Assembly (NCBI RefSeq): GCF_024763615.1
Contig: NC_077222.1
Span: forward strand, 93,963,417 to 94,027,416
Direction: 5' to 3'
DNA: 64,000 nucleotides
Source: Phlebotomus papatasi
Lineage: Eukaryota > Arthropoda > Insecta > Diptera > Psychodidae
The translations under genes were made by a program, and so were the position numbers. The notes beneath the pieces were generated by a model, which saw nothing but the letters and a program-made list of their open reading frames with translations, made no database searches and was not told where the DNA came from. Numbering within the stretch: the stretch's first letter is position 1; every line of letters starts with the position of its first letter. Shown piece after piece: positions 1 to 12,049 of the stretch.

Positions 1-257
1 AGAACTACGAGCAAATTTGTTTAAGTTGCGGTGCAATAGATGTAACATTTTTACAAGGAGAAGGGAAAAAGAGCTTCACTTTTTATTAGGCTTGATGGGC
101 CCCTGTAAAAAATACTATACTCTGCATATAAAATCTCAGCTTTAACTCAGTCTCCTGTAAAACTTACCTACTGTGAGTTATTCGTTTCTTATTCTGAGCG
201 AGCGACATATAGACATAATTTTTTCTAGTGTGCTCATTACCCAGCTATCACTACAGA

Positions 258-990
258 ATTTCACATTAAAATTATATTATGATTCAAATAATTGTTGCTA
301 ATGTGTGCAAATGGACAGTTTTTGGTGATAATTTTTAGAAATCAATTTATTTAATTATAAAATTATAAACGTTGCCCACAAAAATTGATTTTAATGAACT
401 AAAATAGGATAAACGTGATTGCTCAAATATTTAGCAAATTAATCAGGAAAATGTGCTCATTAAACTTTCATCAGGCGCTACTTTTTTCCCCGTCATTCGG
501 ATAGTTTCTATGCCACAATTTTCTCTTTAGTATTTTATTTGTCACTTAATTATGATAATAAAATAGTGCTGATATCTTGCATTATTTTCCTGGTCTTCTC
601 TAAGGCCCTTATGGAGCTTCCTCCGCAGTTTTCCGGAGGAAATTATCCAAAAATATCACTATTTGCGATATTATCATTAAGATTTTCTACGAAACCATGT
701 AAAGTTCGCATAGGGGGACAATCTCTCGCCCACAACCTCCTCCTTCTGATTCAGGGAATTTTATTACATGACGCACTAGTAGTACACAGGAGGAGGACTT
801 CCTCTTCTTCATTAAAATCACACATTTTGGAAACTACTGAATACTTTAAAATCCAAATCACTCGTCTGTCCACCCTCGTCCCATCGTGATCTTGAGAAAT
901 TCTAGCAAATGTGTCCCGACTAAATGACCAATTTCGAGCGGTTCTAGAACTTTCAATGAGCAACTCATTATAAAATTTTAATGTGAAATT
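258..990. mobile_element. Possible TIR element with AATTTCACATTAAAATT ends
   Basis: AATTTCACATTAAAATTATA near 258 is mirrored by TTTTAATGTGAAATT at 990. The inside includes a 116-codon plus-strand open frame at 539-889 with no recognised domain, probably not a gene. Confidence 0.4.
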
Positions 991-1090
991 AAAATGTGAA
1001 TAACTCCAAACAATCATCTGGCAGTTGAAAGTTCAAATATTTGTCATTTTGTTTGTTGCGCATTCCGTCAGCCACGTATTCAGCAATAAG

Positions 1091-1292
1091 CGGTCTTCAG
1101 ACTAGAGGTTCAGCCCAGTCCCTGAAAGTCTCAAAATCCTAAATAGCGAGCAATTTTATTGCTTTTTGAGAGCCTAATAGGCCATTTATCTTTAACAATT
1201 CAATCCTAAGTTAAATTTTTCCAACAAATCGTGATTGATAAAAAAATTAGAGCAGTTAAGCCATATGGCCTAAGCCTTATGTCTGAAGCCCG
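1091..1292. mobile_element. MITE, GGGCTTCAGAC family
   Basis: CGGTCTTCAGACTAGAGG at the left and GTCTGAAGCCCG at the right. The inside has TCCTAAATAGCGAGCAATTT and TTCAATCCTAAGTTAAATTT, shared with 15770-15930, 24450-24655 and 46091-46266. Confidence 0.7.
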
Positions 1293-1336
1293 TATCAGAG
1301 TTACCACATCTGCACATTTTAATGGTTTTTTTCATG

Positions 1337-1695
1337 GCCATGTCACATATAAGATTAATATTAAGATTAATACTTTCTGAACTGCGAGAATGGCAAAAAA
1401 AGATAGCAATTATTTTATCTTGCTTCTCTCTCACATTTCCCCTCTGCGTACGAAGTTGGCAGCACTACATAGCTCGAAAACTGACCGAATCACAGTTGGC
1501 ACGCATGGAAAATTGCTCGTGTGCCTGTAATACGATTCAGAAATCAATTAATACGAACAGTAATATCTTACTCATCGTATTAATCCACTAGAGTGTACTC
1601 TTTCTAACACACGTGATATTCCATTTGGAATTGTGCATATATATACCTCTCTCTCCGGCTTTTCTTAATATTAATATTAATCTTATATGTGACAC
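1337..1695 (+). repeat. Single arm of the 635-bp foldback family
   Basis: Matches the right arm of 51083-51717 from CATGTCACATATAAGATTAA through CACAGTTGGCACGCATGG to CACACGTGAT. It ends with a short inverted piece (TTAATCTTATATGTGACA, to about 1695), so a mini foldback is retained. Open frames here are repeat-derived. Confidence 0.8.
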
Positions 1696-1713
1696 CACGG
1701 TCATACGGAAAAA

Positions 1714-2158
1714 CAGTAGACTCTTGCTAATTCGATTCTCTTAAGATCGGGCTACTTTTTAATTTGGGTAGCAGTTAAATTTGCAAAAAGTTTATTGACA
1801 TTCTTAAAGTTTCATTATTATTGGTATGCAGCAAATATGCTCAAACTTAATGATTTCTCTTAGTTATGCTGTGATTTTTTATAATTGAAAGTTTTTCAAA
1901 GAATTCACGATGAATATGGGTACGTAATGAGATTAGATAAGGAAAAACTCGTTGTTTTTAAACGGTGTTACGGCGTCTCTCTAAATTCCTCCACACATTA
2001 GAAGCAATTTTCGTCAAAAATTGCATTTTTGAAAGAATTTTGACGTTTCTACCTGTAGCAGTGCAGGTAATTTCCTTCAAAAAAGCCATTTTTGAAGAAA
2101 TTGATCCCAGTGTGTAAACGCCTTCATTCAGGTGACTCAAATTTGATAAAGTCTACTG
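1714..2158. mobile_element. pogo-like MITE, diverged copy with nested insertion
   Basis: Left end CAGTAGACTCTTGCTAATTC, right end GTCTACTG followed by TA (2159-2160). Larger than the other two copies because the MITE at 1972-2122 sits inside it. Confidence 0.55.
1972..2122. mobile_element. Short MITE (GGCGTTTACACA family), copy 1
   Basis: About 150 bp; right end GTGTGTAAACGCC, left end diverged GGCGTCTCTC. The inside has CAAAAATTGCATTTTTGA and TTTTGACGTTTC ... GCAGGTAATTTCC, shared with 10031-10167 and 21491-21629. Confidence 0.7.
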
Positions 2159-2257
2159 TAGATTCGGTCTCATCTTACACGGCAATTTCGATTTAGATTT
2201 ACAGTAATGGTCTGAAATCTAAAAAAAAATCATCAAAATAGAGCACTTTGAAGTACA

Positions 2258-2545
2258 GGGAATCTCGGGATTATGCACATCTACGAGACCGACAAAATCC
2301 GCTTTATGTATCCAAAAAATTATAGAAATGCCGTAATATATGCAATAATTTTTGGCGCCATTTTTTTACCTATTTTCGACGGTGTCACTTCAAAAGAAAT
2401 GATTTTCAATTCTACCACTTAAAAATATTTGCATATTATTTAGGGATATATCAAAAATTACTTCAGAAATTAGCTTCCAATGGTAGGCACACATGCATAA
2501 TTTAGTGTTCATAATCTCGCCAGGTGCGTAATCCCGGAACCCCCT
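2258..2545. mobile_element. Repeat with GGGATTATGCAC end, copy 1
   Basis: Shares TCGGGATTATGCACAT, AGAAATGCCGTAATATATGC, and AGGTGCGTAATCCCGGAAC at the right end with 24041-24337. The ends are partly inverted (GGGATTA / TAATCCC). Confidence 0.65.
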
Positions 2546-2559
2546 ATAAATCGTCTGCT

Positions 2560-4260
2560 AATGTACGCGTAAATTCCATCAAAATACACCATTTTAACAG
2601 AAGCTTTTCACAGTGTGTCATTGCCATAAGGTGAAATCTTCCAATTTTAATTAAACTAAATTAAATCGATGGAAATAGTTTATTTGCAGCATAAAAATTT
2701 ATCTCAAATTCAAAACGATTTTTTTTATGTCTTAGAATAATCACAGAAATAATGTGATTCCCTGATTTTTGTTCAATATTAATGTGAAGAATTAATCAAA
2801 CGAAATTTCGATAGACACAAAATTTAAGATAGATTTTGGCAATTCTTCCAAAAATTGCAATTTTAAAGCAAATTTATCATGCCATCATTAATAAGGAAAA
2901 TTTTAGATATTTTATGTTTTACTTTTATTTGACCTATCGCGATTAATTTGAAATAAAATGAAAGGCTCGAAAAATGGGTCAAATAACTTTAATCATTAGT
3001 TTTCGCCTGATAATTTCTAGCAAGTCAATTCATAAAACATTAAAATTCCTAAAATCAAATAACGTTATTTTGAAATATCATGTCAATTTATCAGATATTA
3101 TTTTAGTGTCACTTTTAAGAGCAGATTATTCTGGAAGCTTAGGAGTTCTGAGCCATTTAATTAGAATTCACCAATACGGAAATGAAGAATAATTCACCTG
3201 AAGCAACAAAATCCATTAGTTTATTCTGTTCTGAGCACCGGTTTATTGAGGATTATTGATCCACACACCATTGAATAAATGCAAAATAATAAAAAGGACT
3301 TATTAGACCATGACTCTAATCTATATATTCGGATTTTATACTTATCATCTCAATAGATTGTTATAAATGATAGATAAAACGATAACTAAAACAGGCTAAG
3401 AAGTGAAATTTTGATCAACAAGAGAATACTTAATATGAGGAGATTTCGAAGATGCTATTCCGATTTTAAATAAATTTAAGTCAATTACTGAAGGTTTCAT
3501 CCAATTGATTTTCACTAATCAACCACTGAATCAATCACTGATGTCTTTTAAAATGTGAGGTTAATTTGAACTTAACCTTAAAAACTTAAAGCAACATTAG
3601 AGTTGAAAATATTTAAATATTTTTTCTTTGATTTTCCATAATTTAATCTACACATTCAGCTATGCGAAAATTATAAAATCTACTTAGCTTCAAGAACTAC
3701 AAGAAAAGCAAAGATTAAAACATTTTTTATCTTTAAATTTAAATTTTAAAATTTAAAGTAAAATGTTCAAGTCATCGATAAAACATTAATTTAAGAGACA
3801 AAAATTGTATTTGAACCATATTAATTCCAAGTTTTCTGATTTGTCTTTAAGGTTAGGCTTTACATAACCTCAAATTATGCAATTATTGTCTTTTGGGGAA
3901 ACATAAAAATGACTTAGTGCATTTGGAGTTATTTAATACTTCTTGGGCATGAAGAGATTGTGCTTTCAAATTTCTTTGCAAAAAATCCTTTGTTTCTATA
4001 GTATTTTTAAAAAGATATAACTTGCGCTTCAAATTTTTAAATGTCTTTACATATATTTTTTTTTAAATTTTATGAGATAAAATTTGGGACGGAAATCTAT
4101 TTAAAAAAAAAAGATTTTCAAAAAAATCTCGAAAAACAGCTAATTTTTGGTCTTCAAATTCGGGGAATCCCCTTAAGCAAGCATGTGGCAAGTTATTTTT
4201 TTTAGATGGAAGTATTTGAATCCAATTCCTAAATTGGTCTCGGACTCAGCTCACAGTGCT
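2560..4260. other. No gene seen
   Basis: AT-rich unique-looking sequence. One 72-codon open frame (2974-3192) has no coding character. About 4290-4460 recurs, diverged, at 33914-34060 (TGTAACAGTCGCGAGTGCA), so an unknown repeat lies there. Confidence 0.5.
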
Positions 4261-4976
4261 CCGAGGAAAAAAATTATTTAAACAAAAATTTAGTATATTT
4301 ATCCCTCTATACGGAAAGGTATCTTATAATATGGAAAAACTTCTCACTTTTTTGTTATTTAGTGTAACAGTCGCGAGTGCAAAAAAAAATCCCATATAAA
4401 TTTAAATCGAAGTATGAGAAAGTGGCTTCAAATTTCAGGCAACTTGCCAGTGGCGTGCACTTAAGGGTAGGACATCTAAAGGCACTAAAGCATCGGAGAG
4501 CTGAGATACTTTACCGATCTGTTAAGAATAAAATTTTATTAGTGACTGACTAAATTTATGACACTGGATCACTGATTAAATTTAAACTATAATTAAACAA
4601 CATCAAATTTAGCTGGAACAGTAACTCATTAAAAAACATTGCTTCTAAAATGAAATTTTACTTCATAGTTCCTCATTTAATTCCCAACTGTTCCCAATTA
4701 CGTTTGAATCAAACGCACGCGAAAAATCAGTTGTCTTGCGTCACATCAAACATTTGTTTATATTTTCGTCAGGGGCATGACGTTTCCTATGTTTCCTATA
4801 TCTTCCTAGCGTGCCGAAAAAACTTTTGAGTTTATTAGCTGTTTTCTGTCATTGTAAAATGAATTAGCAAATAATACTAATACAAAATAAAAGAAAATTT
4901 AATAACGAAAATGCAACCGAAAACCCTAAATTGGCAACCTACGTAGTTTTGGATATATCTCGTGAAATGTGTACGT

Positions 4977-5290
4977 CGGATGGGAGAATTCAGCCCAGAA
5001 TAAAAAACTTTTCTTCCTAGAGCTTTCGATGCCCTACGCACCTTCTTCAGTGGCTATAGGGGCAGTTTTATTACAATAATTAATTTACAAAGTTTAATTT
5101 TGTCTTATTTTATTATTTGTAAATTTTGTAAATTAATTATTGTAATAAAACTGCCCCTATAGCCACTGAAGAAGGTGCGTAGGGCATCGAAAGCTCTGGG
5201 AAGAAAAGTTTTTTATTCTGGGCTGAATTCTCCCATCCGACGATCACCGGATTATTGTAGTTAATGAATTTTTACGTCGGTTCCTTACCC
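4977..5290. mobile_element. Penelope-like foldback insertion with 14-bp target duplication
   Basis: TGAAATGTGTACGT is present at 4963-4976 and again at 5291-5304. Between them are two nearly identical inverted arms of about 115 nt (from CGGATGGGAGAATTC to the mirror at 5241), a short AT-rich loop, and a one-sided tail to 5290. Each arm holds CACTGAAGAAGGTGC ... CGAAAGC, a hammerhead-ribozyme-like core of the sort found in Penelope-like elements. No reverse transcriptase remains. Confidence 0.65.
5166..5192 (+). ncRNA. Hammerhead-like core, right arm (mirror copy in left arm)
   Basis: CTGAAGA (5166-5172), one A, a five-pair stem GGTGC/GCATC (5074+100 to 5188, i.e. 5174-5178 with 5184-5188) and GAAA (5189-5192) follow the order of the hammerhead core. 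The closing stems I and III and the cleavage site were not established. Confidence 0.35.
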
Positions 5291-5499
5291 TGAAATGTGT
5301 ACGTAAACAGGAAAAAAATTACACTGAAACTGGTCGCATTTTTCAGAGCTAATGTCACCACCCTGATTTTCGTTCATGAAAATGCGGTGAAAATCTGCTG
5401 TAATGTGTAGAAAATATGTGCCATCGGATAGCTGATTCTTTTATGCACACTTTATTCAAAAGCAATTGGGAACAGTTGGGAATTAAATTGAGAACTACA

Positions 5500-7960
5500 A
5501 TCGTCTTTATGAAAAAATTCTATGCAAAAATGCATAAGCCAATCAGAGTGCTCTATTTTGATTTACGCATTTTTCTTATGCACTACATGATGTGAATACG
5601 CCTTGAAAATAAGTCAATATAAATTACAGATACGAAATATTATATAAAAATGATATTTTATCAAAATGTCGTATTTGTGTCCACCGCCGTCTTGGCTTTG
5701 GTAATCAACCTCGAGAGCAAATCGTTGGAGCTTTTTCTTCGATTGTTTGTGCAAGCAAAGTGCATCATTTAGCCATAAACTTTCAGATTTTCGAAACGCA
5801 AAAAACGAATTCCGTCACAGAAATTGCGAAGACGATTTTATTGGGAAGTGGAACATGTTTGTTTAATTAACAAAACAATGTGGTATAATTTGCAAAGTGA
5901 CTTTACGGAAGTGTTTAAAATTTCACAAGTACTTTAGCAATAAAGCACTTCCGTTAGTTTATGCTGAAAGTGAAATAGATCAATTAATATTTGTGGCATC
6001 AATTTCATATAACTCGAAGGGGTTGGAATTTAACTTGTGCTGTATGTGCAGGAAGAAGACCTATCCCAGTTTGTGGTTCATATAAAATTCCACCACTAAA
6101 TGTTACTCAAATAATAATGATTTGTTTAATCAAACACAGATATGTATGTATGTGGAAGTAAGTCCAATAGCCAGAAAGGAAAATTCTGTGTTTGATTATT
6201 TGCTAAGAAATTGAATAAGATAAATGTTTGAATAAAAACGAGGACTGAATCATGGTAGAAATGGAAGAAATGATACAACTCCATCCATATATGTAATTGG
6301 GTAGATATATTGGATGGTACCAAGTGGTACATATTAGTGAAGATATGAGCAAGATCGAGGGAAAGAGTAGAAAAAAGGACGAAAAGAGGTCAAATGAGAA
6401 GTTATTAATTTTTTAACGATCTTATATTTAGGGATTTAAAACAAAAATTAGAAGAGAGAGAGAAAAAATCAATAATGCAAGAATACAAAAACAAAAAAAA
6501 GCTTATAAACTAAAATATTTACAACTAAAACATTTGGAAGGGAAAAGGACACCAGATGCTGATGCTAAAGTTCTTTCCCATCCACATGACACACTTTTAT
6601 TTTTAAATAATGTTTCTGTTATTCATTTATTTTAATTTCGTGTTTTCAATGTAACATCTAGTCGTTTTAAATGATAAAATTTAATGAGATTCCACGGGAG
6701 AAGTAACACAAAAAAAATATTAAACAATAAATAAATCTCGTGGAAGAAAAAAAAATGTGGAATTGTGTGTGTTCAGGAGCAACACAGGAAAAGTGAATAT
6801 TAATTTAAAATAAGAATGTAATTTAGCATTAGGAACAAAGGTATAATGTTAGAGAGGAGGATTAAAGGAAAAATGGAAGCGAAACTGGTGCTAACATCAA
6901 TAACAACATTAATCCTGGCGGAACATGGGCTCAGGATAAAACAATCAGAGCTTTTTTTTCCTCTACTCACCTGAGTGTTGTGTTTTTATTTTTTTTTTTG
7001 TTTTGTTTTTTAAATAAACCCAAGCACCATACTCTGTTGCCCAATTTGTAATTCCTTGTTTTTTTTATACCTTCGTGTTTAGGCTTTTTTTTCGTTTATT
7101 CGTTGACATAGAGATGGAAAATATTTTAGTACGAAATGCAAACAGCTGCAAGATATATAATTTTCCTTTTTTTTCTTTTAAATTGCAATAAATGCATTCT
7201 TTTGAATGTTATACACTCAGTTGTTAAAAGATAAGGCCACTCAACTAATTGTTTTGGAAATTTATGACCAAGGTAATATCATCTAAATTTGCTTTTGACC
7301 TCTTAATAGCCATTTAAACGAGGGTATTTTGATTAAAAATCTCCCTTTCAAGATGAAAATTTTGAAAATTTTGACTGAGATAGGTTGTTTTATACATCGT
7401 TGCATTTCCTCCCTTACTCCTAGCTTTCCAGGCAAGGATACCGCTTACTTCTTTTCACGTATTATCTCCTTAAATTTTGCATCCAATATAAAATGTGTAA
7501 AAACATATGAGTTTAGAGCTTTTAGAACGGATTAAAACGTGATATACGAGTATATATACTCTCCGGACTTTATTGTATAACATTTCACTCAATGCTCTAT
7601 TCCCTGAACTATAGCTTGAAAGACTGCGGTTTAGTGGCCCGAAGGTTTATGCATGACCCTTCTGGACCGACAAAATAAAATCTACATTTGACTCATCCTT
7701 ATGTCAGACTAAAGAACTTCTACTAATGGAAGGTTCTTTATTCCATTTCACATTAATCTTTGTCTCCTGTGACCACTTGTAGTGGTTTTTTTTTTCAAAG
7801 TCCATATACCTTCCATTGTGTTAAAGCATAAAGTAGAAAAATTGTGTACCAAGTTATTTCATTAAGAACAGTAAGAATTTAGTAGATCTGAATGGGGTGA
7901 CATGACAACAGTTTATTGATAGTATAGACTGTCCATTTTGAGACATTGAAAAGATACCTG
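5500..7960. other. No gene seen; possible minus-strand donor at 6970
   Basis: Long poly-A/T tracts and no coding frame. On the minus strand CAACACTCAG followed by GTGAGTAGAGG (boundary near 6970) is a good donor after A-rich sequence and could end a non-coding exon. Confidence 0.3.
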
Positions 7961-7971
7961 AACTACTTACT

Positions 7972-8371
7972 GTGTTATCACACTTGCACATTAAAATTTT
8001 AATATGATTCACATTAATTGTCGCTGGTGAGAGTCCAAATGTGTAATTTCTGTGTTTGAATCATTTTATATTCAAATTTTGATCTATTTGTCGATAAAAA
8101 GGTAGACTTGGCCGGCAAAATTTGATATAAATTGATTTATAGCATTAATGCGAAAAATTAATGCGATTTTCTCTTTAATTTTTTAATGTGAAAAATATTT
8201 ATGCTTTAGGTAAATTTAAACTTATTTTTGCAGGCCAAGTCCACTTCTTTATCAATAAATAGAAAAACCCCAAATATTAAGTAACTCAAAGACACAAATA
8301 ATATATTTGGACGCTCACAAGCGACAATTAATGTGAATCACATTAAAATTTTAATTTGCAAGTGTGATAAC
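7972..8371. mobile_element. 400-bp foldback MITE
   Basis: GTGTTATCACACTTGCACAT and inward sequence to about 8115 recur inverted to 8371 (AAGTGTGATAAC). The arms share GCGACAATTAATGTGAATC-type and GGCCAAGTC text; the centre is AT-rich. Confidence 0.8.
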
Positions 8372-8379
8372 GCCGTTAT

Positions 8380-9280
8380 ATAGCTAAGATTTATCGACAA
8401 TCACTGGCTCCTACAAGTGTTGCAATAAGTCTCTCGACAATTCAATTAATCTAGCAGATATTTAACGATTAGACAATATCGATAAGTTATGATTACTCCT
8501 CTATATTTGACTTTCTTTAAAGTACTAAAATTTAATACTACTTAGAAGTCTATAATTCTCAAAATATGTGCCATACAGATACAGACCCTTCTTAACCTAA
8601 TCATCAAAAATTGTTTACTCACTACATAAATTTTGGTTTCACATTGAAATTGTGATGAGGCAAAAACAAAAGATTCTTTCGTGTGTTTTTGAGTAATGAC
8701 CTCAATTCTAGGACAAAGATTAAGATCAAAATCAAGGAAATTTAAAGATTATCAAATCAGTCAATAGTTTTGAAATTAATTGATTGATTTTACTTTATGG
8801 ACAACTAACATAAAGATTTACGGAATTATGAAAAATGAGGGACACAAAGGGCTCTTTTGAGCCTAGTTGTCCAACGCCAGTCGGAAAGCCCCAACAATCG
8901 ACAATCTACAACATAAAGGTTTTGAAATCATCAGAATTCTGAGAATTTCAAGATGTGATTACAAAATATGATCTTCGCGTGAATTTTGGATTAGAAGGTC
9001 AAAATGCAAACTCAGTAAAAAGAATCTCTTAAATTATTTAAATAATTGTTTTGAATGCGTTTTTCACAAAATCACTATAGCAGTTTCTTTTGCAATTAAA
9101 AAAGCTACTTAACGTATTTACTTATTATTAAAAAAAAAAACAAGAGATTTTTAAAATTTCTTATATACAAACAAAAAATAGAAAAAATGCCTTTCGGTCT
9201 TGCTTGTTAGTGACAAAATTTTTAGGAGAAACCCGATTGTTCTCCTTCTTGTTAATTATAGATTGAAAAATTATCTTAAG
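8380..9280. other. No gene seen
   Basis: AT-rich, no repeats recognised beyond short tracts, no credible exon. Confidence 0.5.
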
Positions 9281-9285
9281 AAAGC

Positions 9286-9545
9286 ACTTAGGATAATTGC
9301 ACCAAATTTCGGACAGATTGCAATTTCGACCACTTCTGTTGTTTCTTAAATTTCCATGAATTAAGAATTAAATTTCCAAAAAAAAAACATAAAACTGTCG
9401 CTTCGACGAACGAGGTGATGCGAAAAAGACTTTGGAAGAATTCCAGAAAGGCAAGGAACTATAAGAGTCAACATTGCCGATATATCACCCAAAGCTATGT
9501 CTATATTTTTATTTATTTTTAAATAAATAAAAATTATTTTAAATA
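9286..9545. mobile_element. Decayed TIR-element copy (related to 26844-27275)
   Basis: AAATTTCGGACAGATTGCAATTTCGACCAC near the start, CGAACGAGGTGATGCGAAAA and AGGCAAGGAACTATAAGAG match the order in 26844-27275. The right end is lost. Confidence 0.65.
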
Positions 9546-9689
9546 ATATTAGAAAATTTAAGAAATAAAACGAAGATTAGATAAAAGGTGAGCAAAAAAA
9601 ACTGTAAGAGAAATTAATCGTACAGTTTTTTTTTTGCTCACCGTTTATCGCATTTTAGTTTTATTTCTACAATTTTCTAATATTATTTT
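9541..9689. repeat. 149-bp hairpin
   Basis: AAATAATATTAGAAAATTTA with following text through GGTGAGCAAAAAAAACTGTA is mirrored by TACAGTTTTTTTTTTGCTCA to TTTCTAATATTATTTT. The loop is about 15 nt at 9606-9620. Confidence 0.8.
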
Positions 9690-10030
9690 CACCTAGTGTC
9701 ACCGAGTATGAGATAAGGTAAATGCGTAAATTCCCAAAATACGTTGAGAATTTTACTGTCAATGTCATTCTGCTCTAAGTCTTATCTCAGAATTGATGGC
9801 GAAATATCTGAATCTTTGGTATAAATATCCTCAACATAAATTACTTTTTTCTTTTTATTTAAAATAAAAATATAAAGAAAATGAATTTTGAATGATTTGC
9901 AACTAAGATACGCCAGTACTAGAAACAAATCATGCCAGATTGAAAACTATTCTCCTCTATTTTCTTACAGTTCGTATTTTGATCTTGATCTTGGTCCTAA
10001 AATTAAGCTAAAACAAATGCCTTATCTTAT

Positions 10031-10167
10031 GGCCTCTATACACTAGTAGAAATTTCTTTAAAAAAAATGCCCTTTTAAAGAAAATTTCCCCTATCTTTGT
10101 AGGCAGAAACGTCAGAATTTAAAAAAGGCAATTTTTGACGAAAATTGCTTCTAGTGTGTAGACACCA
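10031..10167. mobile_element. Short MITE (GGCGTTTACACA family), copy 2
   Basis: Starts GGCCTCTATACACTAG, ends CTAGTGTGTAGACACC. Contains AGAAACGTCAGAATTT and AATTTTTGACGAAAATTGC in the family order. Confidence 0.7.
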
Positions 10168-10202
10168 TAAAAAAAATTTATTAATTTAATTAATGTACTC
10201 AC

Positions 10203-10276
10203 CAAACTGCAACTCAGCATCATGGGTGACCAAGTGATTTTGATTAGATTTCCCCGAAATATTTTGTTCATCGTGG
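10203..10276 (-). CDS. Probable internal coding exon of an unrecognised gene
   Basis: On the minus strand a long pyrimidine tract ending TTTTAG precedes 74 nt that close with a strong GTGAGT donor at 10202. Two frames are open. The better one (one base, 24 codons, one base) reads HDEQNISGKSNQNHLVTHDA and then ELQF; the other lacks natural composition. The exon length is not a multiple of three. I do not recognise the peptide. It lies beside a short MITE (10031-10167) but is not itself repeated in the window. It implies a gene on the minus strand whose other exons I could not find. A chance pairing of splice-like signals remains possible. Confidence 0.5.
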
Positions 10277-10619
10277 CTAAAACAAATTAAAACCAAAGAA
10301 AAAAACGGAAATAAAAAAAATTATAGGGATAGGCGGGGATAGTTTCAGGTAGGTCAGATTTGGTTTTCAAAGTTGGTTCACTAAAGTCTTGTAAACTCTG
10401 ATAGGTCTCTGATATTCAAATGACTAACGGTGTAAATGATAGAAAAATTACGTGTGTGAAGGAGGAAGGCTTTGTTAGAAATTGTCAAGTGTTTGACAGC
10501 TATCATTTGGATACCGAGTATTCAGATGATGGAGAGTTTAATGTACAAGTTAGCTAAGTTCAGTTAGTTTATTTCAGGTATTGTTTACTTGAAAAAAAAT
10601 TGCATATTTTCCTCCTTTG

Positions 10620-11562
10620 TACGGGCTTCAGACTAGAGACTTATGGGTGAGACTTAGCGCTTTACTCATAGTAGATCGAGTTGTGCCTAAGCACAAAAAT
10701 TTGGAGGCTTTGCTAAGTCCTCGTTGAAACGAAGGTTTAGTGCTTTGTTAGTGGCTTATCGATGACGACGCACCCTTGCAGTGACACAGTGAAACATAAA
10801 ATCAGTCATTATAGAGATGAACAAAGAATTATACACGTATTCAGGTAGTGTTTTATGACGTTTTTAACCAAAAACTGAGATAACAAAAAAGTACAAAATG
10901 AAATTTCTCGAGCGAGAGAAATAATTTTGTGCATAGGGTAACCCGTGGTATTTCTGGACAAGATGCTTTTCGGGACATAATATGGGTATTTTGGGGCACA
11001 TCAAAAATCCTATAAATATTTGTCTTCTACTTATTTTTAAGTTCTATATGAAATATTATGCTCTTTACGTATCAGATAAACATAAAACTTCTGATATTTT
11101 ATTTAATTTAAAGCTTGAAATACGCGTAAATTGTGAGTGTCACATTTCACTTTTTACAAAACCTTCAGTGTGGTCAATTTTGCAGATGTCAACACAAATG
11201 CTATTTTGTATAAAAAATGATGCATTTTTCAACATTTTTCGATAAGAATCTTATTCTGGATAGCATAAGGAACATAAATATTTGCATCAACAAAGAAAAA
11301 AATTATTTGTGAAGTCGTTAAGCTGTTTGAAACTTAAAAGTGCTAAAGTGTCCCGAAGTACCACACGTTACCCTAAACGTTTGACAACGCACTTTGTTTA
11401 TGTTTTCGGAAAATGCCATTTCACAGCCCGCCAGATTTCAAAGTTGTCAGAATCTAAGCACTAAGTCTCAATTTAGATCTGAAAAGATTTCTGGCTCATC
11501 CTCAGTCACCAATAAAGCCATCGTAGCGAGGAACTAGTCTTAGTCTTAGGTCTGAAGCCGGC
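10620..11562. mobile_element. Longer TIR element with GGGCTTCAGAC ends
   Basis: ACGGGCTTCAGACTAGAGAC at 10621 is mirrored by GTCTTAGGTCTGAAGCCGGC at about 11562. The inside differs from the short family members and holds two non-coding open frames (10982-11245, 11282-11464). Confidence 0.5.
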
Positions 11563-11650
11563 CTTATATGATTTTGCTTCATCCTTTTAGGTACTCTCAT
11601 TTAAGTTTAAGAGATCGAAAGTAAAAAAAAAAAAATAAAGGAACGTAAAG

Positions 11651-11834
11651 GCCCAAATAGACTCAGGCTGATCCTCGAGAATATTTAGCCTGTAAAATTT
11701 GGCAATAAAGGATTAGGTAAAGGAAATTTATACAAAGGATCTCTTATTGATGACATGACAGTTTGGGATAAATCTTTACTACAAAATTTTACTGGCTAAA
11801 TATTTGCGAGGATCAGCCTGAGTCTATTTGGGCC
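11651..11834. mobile_element. MITE, AATAGACTCAGGCTGATCCTC ends, copy 1
   Basis: Inverted ends of about 45 nt starting GGCCCAAATAGACTCAGGCT and running to TATTTAGCC. The inner part has GGATCTCTTATTGATGACAT. Confidence 0.85.
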
Positions 11835-11837
11835 CTA

Positions 11838-12044
11838 AGGATCCAAATAGACTCAGGCTGATCCTCGAAAATATTTAGCCCGCAAAATTTGACAGTAGAA
11901 ATTTATCCTAAACTGACATACACTGTGGGCTTAGGATCATCGACTAGAAGTCCTTTGCATAAATTTCTTCTACCTAATCATTTACTGCCAAATTTTACAG
12001 GCTAAATATTCTCGAGGATCAGCCTGAGTCTATTTAGGCCCTAA
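11838..12044. mobile_element. MITE, same family, copy 2, adjacent
   Basis: Starts GGATCCAAATAGACTCAGGC and ends GCCTGAGTCTATTTAGGCCC. Only a few bases separate it from copy 1; the inner sequence is diverged. Confidence 0.85.
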
Positions 12045-12049
12045 CAGTC

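Larger units (their letters stand above)
4666..5499. mobile_element. TIR element interrupted by a foldback insertion
   Basis: Ends TAGTTCCTCATTTAATTCCC (left) and its inverted counterpart ending GAGAACTA (right) define about 830 bp. The internal part is split by the insertion at 4977-5290. Confidence 0.7.

Noticed and set aside
539..889. 116-codon plus-strand ORF
   Set aside because: Inside a possible TIR element; no domain; overlapped by an equally open minus-strand frame.
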